Shown here: positions 7,260 to 10,350 of the stretch, in pieces | Layout: every line of letters begins with the position of its first letter | Numbering within the stretch: position 1 is the first letter of the stretch | The notes under the pieces: model-generated | What the model was told of the DNA's origin: nothing | Seen by the model: the letters and a program-made list of their open reading frames with translations, nothing else | The model's database searches: none | Position numbers and translations under genes: made by a program | Assembly (NCBI GenBank): GCA_963204845.1 | Contig: CAUJIL010000037.1 | Span: forward strand, 1-10,350 | Length of the DNA: 10,350 nucleotides | Direction: 5' to 3' | Source of the DNA: Pseudomonadota bacterium | Lineage (GTDB): Bacteria; Pseudomonadota; Gammaproteobacteria; Pseudomonadales; UBA5518

Positions 7260-7520
7260 ATGAACCAGGCCGACTTCGTTGCCGCACTTACCGCCGCGAA
7301 CCCGGAACTGTTCCGCCAGCTGCCCGAGGCACGGGTGCGCCGCATGGTCGCCGCAGTGCTGCGTCAGATCGGTTCGCAGGTCGACGCCACCGCGGAAGGG
7401 GAGACCCGGGTTCCGGGTCTGGGGCGTTTCATCGTTCGTAACGCTCCCGACGCCAAGAGCGGCGCCACCCAGCGCCGGGTGATCTTCCGGCGCGCGCAGC
7501 CCGCGGCGGCCAAGGCCTGA
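7260..7520 (+). CDS. Small HU/IHF-like DNA-binding protein
   Basis: An 86-residue protein resembling the HU/IHF (bacterial histone-like) family, which bends and compacts DNA as dimers. Seen: an N-terminal two-helix region starting MNQADFVAALTAANPELFRQ, like the MNKADLI start of HU, then a second helix through VRRMVAAVLRQIG. The signature-like turn VPGLGRFIVRNAP follows, corresponding to the G-F/L-G-x-F segment of HU. The remainder is short: after the signature only about 25 residues follow, ending in an Ala/Lys tail (PAAAKA). The long DNA-embracing beta arm therefore appears shortened or rewritten as KSGATQRRVIFRRA. The start is chosen by SD spacing. A DNA-binding role is reasonable, but specificity and dimer partner are unknown. 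It could act at the nearby palindromes, which is inference. No terminator is seen in the 36 bases after the stop. Confidence 0.75.
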   Translation: MNQADFVAALTAANPELFRQLPEARVRRMVAAVLRQIGSQVDATAEGETRVPGLGRFIVRNAPDAKSGATQRRVIFRRAQPAAAKA

Positions 7521-7536
7521 GCCCGGCGTCACGAGG

Positions 7537-7553
7537 GGGTGTGCGGAGCACCC
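7537..7553 (+). promoter_or_regulatory. Hairpin presenting the Shine-Dalgarno of the first sulfotransferase
   Basis: GGGTG (7537-7541) can pair with CACCC (7549-7553), leaving a 7-base loop that contains GGAG (7545-7548). That GGAG is 8 bases before GTG 7557 and decides that start over GTG 7539, which has no properly spaced SD. The stem is short, so any effect on translation is speculative. Confidence 0.4.
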
Positions 7554-7556
7554 ACC

Positions 7557-8660
7557 GTGAGCTCCACGGCGCGGCCCCGGCTTTACCTGCACATCGGGAT
7601 CAACAAGACCGGCACCAGTGCGATCCAGCAGTTCCTGGGCGCCCGACCACGGTTGCTGGCCGAGCATGGTCTGCTGTACCCGCGCACCGGGCGCCACGAG
7701 CATGCGCATTACGCGTTGAGCCGTGCGCTCGGCTTCGGGGCGGCCAGTCGTGCCGGCTCCGACTGGCAGGTGGCTGCCTCGTCTGCGCTCGCGCCGTTGC
7801 ACGCGTGGTCGGGCCGGGTGCGCCAGCGCATCGGCCTGCATGCCGGTGACTCCGACGCGCTCGCCGGTGCACGGCGGCTGGAGCGGCTGCGTCTGCGACT
7901 CGAGGCCGAATGCCATCGCCAGCCGGGGGCGCGTGTCGTCCTCAGCTCGGAACACTTCGTGCGTCCGCTCGACCCGCGGCCGGTGCGCGCGTTCTTCGCG
8001 GCCTTCGATTGCCGGATCGTCGTGTACCTGCGGCGCCACGACCACTGGTGGGCGTCGGCGTACGGTCAGGCGCTGAAGACCGTGAGCCGCCCGCCGTGGG
8101 GCGTGGGGCCCGAAGCGTACATCGCGTGGTCGCGCCAGCGTCACCCGGGACAGCGGCGCTACGGCCCGTTGCTCGCGCGTTGGGCGGAGGTGTTCGGGGC
8201 GCCGAACATCATCGTGCGGCCGTACGAACAGGAACAGAACCCCGACGGCGTGGTGGCCGATTTCCTGCGCGCCATCGGCGTGCCGGAGCTGGCGCAGCGA
8301 TCCGGGGATGCCGGTCGCGTCAACACCGCGCTGGATGCCGGCACGCTCGCGCTGCTCGAGGTGGTGCAGCGCGCCGAGATCGATGCCTCGACGCGGCGCC
8401 GGCTGCGCGGGAGGCTGGTCGCCACGGCGTTGCCGGCCACGGGCAGCCGGATGATCTCGCCGGCGCTGCGCGGCGAACTGGTCGAGGAAAACCGCGCCGA
8501 CTACGAATGGATCGCGCGCGAGTTCCTGCAGCGCGCCGACGGGCGCCTGTTCCTCGAGCCCGAACCCCGCCCCGACGAGCCATGGGATGCGGTCGGTGTA
8601 CCCGACGACGATCCGACGCTGCTGCCGCGCCTGCTGAACTGGTTGGAGAAACGACGATGA
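7557..8660 (+). CDS. Sulfotransferase-family protein (first of a pair)
   Basis: A 367-residue putative PAPS-dependent sulfotransferase. The 5'-phosphosulfate loop is near the N-terminus: LYLHIGINKTGTSAIQQFL, with K17, T18, G19, T20 and S21. The 3'-phosphate site is VYLRRHDHWWASAYGQ, with R159 and S167 in the expected R-x7-S spacing. Upstream of that, VVLSSEHF is a strand often preceding the second motif in this group. The C-terminal part (about 260-367) is helical-looking and ends in LLNWLEKRR. The likely role is moving sulfate from PAPS to a hydroxyl of the glycan made by the surrounding glycosyltransferases, in the cytoplasm. The start GTG 7557 is chosen by its SD; GTG 7539 would add six residues. 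The stop overlaps the ATG of the next sulfotransferase-like gene (ATGA), so the pair is probably made together. The acceptor is unknown, and the fold could also serve a non-sulfating relative. Confidence 0.85.
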   Translation: MSSTARPRLYLHIGINKTGTSAIQQFLGARPRLLAEHGLLYPRTGRHEHAHYALSRALGFGAASRAGSDWQVAASSALAPLHAWSGRVRQRIGLHAGDSDALAGARRLERLRLRLEAECHRQPGARVVLSSEHFVRPLDPRPVRAFFAAFDCRIVVYLRRHDHWWASAYGQALKTVSRPPWGVGPEAYIAWSRQRHPGQRRYGPLLARWAEVFGAPNIIVRPYEQEQNPDGVVADFLRAIGVPELAQRSGDAGRVNTALDAGTLALLEVVQRAEIDASTRRRLRGRLVATALPATGSRMISPALRGELVEENRADYEWIAREFLQRADGRLFLEPEPRPDEPWDAVGVPDDDPTLLPRLLNWLEKRR

Positions 8661-9820
8661 ATGCTCCGGCGACTGCCGGCATGGCGGACGTTGCGGCATC
8701 CGCGCCTCGCGCGGTGCTGCACGTCGGGATGTCCAAGTGCGGCAGCAGTGCGCTGCAGACCATGCTGTCGTTGCAGCCCGAGCTCGCGCCGGTCGCGGCT
8801 GCGGCCCCGGCGCGTTACGTGGTGCTGCCGAAGGACGGGGCGCTGGTGACCGGTGAGGGAATCGGGGGTATCGCGCGTCGTGTTCCCTGCGGCTACGCGA
8901 TCTCGGCGCGCGCCGATGACCTCGGCGCGATGGGCTGGGCGCGGATCGCGCTGCTGCGTCGCGAACTGGCCCGTGCCGCCGGCGACGGCGCGCGGCTGGT
9001 GCTCTCGAACGAGGGCTGGGCGCAGGAGTACGCGGACTTCACGGCCGGCCGTTTTCTCGAACGACTGGAGCTGGACTGCTCGGTGCTGATCTACGTGCGC
9101 CCGCAGGTCGAGTGGTGCAACGCGGCCTGGTGGCAGTGGGGCGCCTGGACCGGTCTGGGGTTGCCGCGCTGGATCGGGCGCCAGCACGAGCGCATGCAGT
9201 GGAGTCGGGTGGTCGAGGGCTGGCGGCGCGTGCCGGGCGTGCGCGATGTGCGGGTGCGGCTGTTGCCGCCGGGCATCGTCGAGGATTTCTGCTCGGCGAT
9301 CGGTGTCGCGTCGCCGGGCGAGATGATCGCCAATCGCAGCTTGCCCGGCGTCGTGCTGCGGGTGTTCCAGCGCCACCGTCGCCTGCGGCCCGGCGCGCAC
9401 GACTCCGACATCGAGTTCGCGATCGCGCGGCACCTCGAGCTGCCGCGTTCGCGCACACCGTGGGTGGTGCCGCCGGAGGTGGCCGAGCGCGTGATCACCC
9501 GCTGCCACGACAGCAATGTCGAGCTGCTCGCACAGCTCGAACCCGAGCAGCGCGAGCGCATGCGCGCCGATGCGGCGTGGTGGGATCCGACGCATTTCAC
9601 GTCCCGCCGGCTGCTGCCGTGGCAGGTACGGCCACCGGTGCCGCAGGACGTGGACCAGCTGGCGGCGGTGGCGCTGGAGGCGCTGCACCGGCTCGATGCG
9701 CACTGCCGGGAACTCGAGCACGCGCTGGCGCGCGAGCGCAGCCGCCCGTGGTGGCGCCGCTGGCTCGCCCCTCCCGGCACCGTGGAGCAGGAAGCGGACG
9801 ATGCCGGTGCATCACCCTAG
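8657..9820 (+). CDS. Sulfotransferase-like protein (second of a pair)
   Basis: A 387-residue protein with the same layout as its upstream neighbour but strongly diverged. The phosphate loop is VLHVGMSKCGSSALQTML (K27, C28, G29, S30, S31). The second motif is LIYVRPQVEWCNAAWWQWG, with R148. In straight alignment with the neighbour, the 3'-phosphate-binding Ser falls on Ala156, so cofactor binding may be altered. It is preceded by RLVLSNEGWAQEY, matching VLSSEHF of the neighbour. The C-terminus contains WWDPTHF, then a helix with many charged residues and an RPWWRRWLAPP tail rich in Trp and Arg, which could touch a membrane or a partner. ATG 8657 forms an ATGA overlap with the previous stop, with GGAG (8645-8648) eight bases upstream. 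The gene overlaps the next by 20 bases. The family call is good; activity is less certain. Confidence 0.78.
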   Translation: MNAPATAGMADVAASAPRAVLHVGMSKCGSSALQTMLSLQPELAPVAAAAPARYVVLPKDGALVTGEGIGGIARRVPCGYAISARADDLGAMGWARIALLRRELARAAGDGARLVLSNEGWAQEYADFTAGRFLERLELDCSVLIYVRPQVEWCNAAWWQWGAWTGLGLPRWIGRQHERMQWSRVVEGWRRVPGVRDVRVRLLPPGIVEDFCSAIGVASPGEMIANRSLPGVVLRVFQRHRRLRPGAHDSDIEFAIARHLELPRSRTPWVVPPEVAERVITRCHDSNVELLAQLEPEQRERMRADAAWWDPTHFTSRRLLPWQVRPPVPQDVDQLAAVALEALHRLDAHCRELEHALARERSRPWWRRWLAPPGTVEQEADDAGASP

Positions 9821-10350
9821 CACTGCGCTGTTCGTGCCGCGCGCGGGTCGGCACCCGCCAGGACTCGGCGCCGGCCCGCTGGTGGTGCTGTCTCCCGGGC
9901 CGATCCCGACCACCGAGTTCTATCTGACGGCAAACCTCGCGGAGCATTGCCCGCAACGCCGGGTGCAGGTGCTGGACACGCGCCGTGACCCCGCCGGGCA
10001 CGGGTTTCCGGCGCGGGCCGCTGCGGTGTTCATCGTCCGCCATGCGCCGCCCGCGTGGTTGCGCTGGCTGCTCGCCGAGCGCCCGCGCTGCGGGCGTGTG
10101 ATCTACCTGCTCGACGACGACATCCCGTCGATACGCCAGGCGTCGGAGCTGCCGCTCGGCTACCGGCTGCGCACGGGGTGGCGATTCGCGCGAACGCGCG
10201 CGCTGCTCGCCGCGCTCTGCGACGCGGTCTGGGTGTCCACGCCGGAACTGGCGCGCCGCCACGCCGCGGCGCTGCCCGAGCTCTGCGAACCGTGCTACGT
10301 GGCTGCAACGGCCACGCGTACCGACGATGGCGGCGATCGGGGTGCCGTGC
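9801..10350 (+). CDS. Glycosyltransferase-like protein, 3'-truncated
   Basis: The frame is open from ATG 9801 to the window end (183 codons, no stop). AGGA at 9789-9792 sits eight bases before the ATG, inside the preceding gene, which it overlaps by 20 bases. Seen: an early strand GPLVVLSPGPIPTTEFYL, a strand AAVFIVRHAPPAWLRWL, then GRVIYLLDDDIPS, and further on ALCDAVWVSTPELARRHAA. The sequence of a Rossmann-like half-domain, a DDD loop and a VWVSTPELA strand resembles the N-terminal domain of GT-B glycosyltransferases found in polysaccharide loci, and fits the neighbourhood. The donor-binding half would lie beyond the window, so the assignment rests on partial similarity and context. Confidence 0.68.
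   Translation, partial: MPVHHPSTALFVPRAGRHPPGLGAGPLVVLSPGPIPTTEFYLTANLAEHCPQRRVQVLDTRRDPAGHGFPARAAAVFIVRHAPPAWLRWLLAERPRCGRVIYLLDDDIPSIRQASELPLGYRLRTGWRFARTRALLAALCDAVWVSTPELARRHAAALPELCEPCYVAATATRTDDGGDRGAV

Noticed and set aside
6918..8699. A 593-codon minus-strand open frame across the hypothetical, HU-like and sulfotransferase genes
   Set aside because: It spans several independently supported sense genes and their intergenic gaps, and its translation shows no coherent domain.
8501..9721. A 406-codon minus-strand open frame opposite the second sulfotransferase gene
   Set aside because: Biased composition and no motifs; the sense strand carries a phosphate loop and well-placed start signals.

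Overview
The window is G+C-rich DNA whose visible genes are all on the + strand and tightly packed. Strong G/C bias at third codon positions, ATG/GTG/TTG starts with purine-rich Shine-Dalgarno sites, and an HU-like protein suggest a high-GC proteobacterium. Beta- or gammaproteobacterial is my guess; no rRNA or taxonomic marker is present. No tRNA, rRNA, CRISPR array, transposase or phage gene was seen, and no gene-free stretch reaches 300 bases.

Region 1 (1-6717) is a chain of four overlapping genes for building and decorating a glycan. It holds a 5'-truncated GT-B glycosyltransferase, a GT2 glycosyltransferase with a duplicated N-terminal module, a second GT-B (GT4-like) glycosyltransferase, and an 888-residue protein. 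That last protein joins a glycosyltransferase-like N-terminal part to two sulfotransferase domains of different families.

Region 2 (6718-7520) is a small interlude. A sigma70-type promoter overlapped by a short inverted repeat precedes a 120-residue conserved-hypothetical-type gene with a TTG start. A small HU/IHF-like DNA-binding protein follows. A 32-bp imperfect palindrome lies inside the 3' end of the hypothetical gene, and its core decamer also occurs at the promoter.

Region 3 (7557-10350) resumes the glycan theme with two consecutive sulfotransferase-like proteins and the start of another glycosyltransferase-like gene that runs off the window. These three genes again overlap.

Taken together, the window is most likely the interior of a locus for a sulfated surface or exported glycan (exopolysaccharide, capsule, or O-/S-layer/flagellar glycan). 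It encodes four apparent sulfotransferase domains and four glycosyltransferase or glycosyltransferase-like proteins, plus a fifth glycosyltransferase-like domain in the fusion protein. No polymerase, flippase, transporter or PAPS-synthesis gene is visible, so the type of glycan cannot be fixed. The strongest leads are the three-domain fusion protein, the density of sulfotransferases, and the paired palindromic sites around the hypothetical/HU-like genes.
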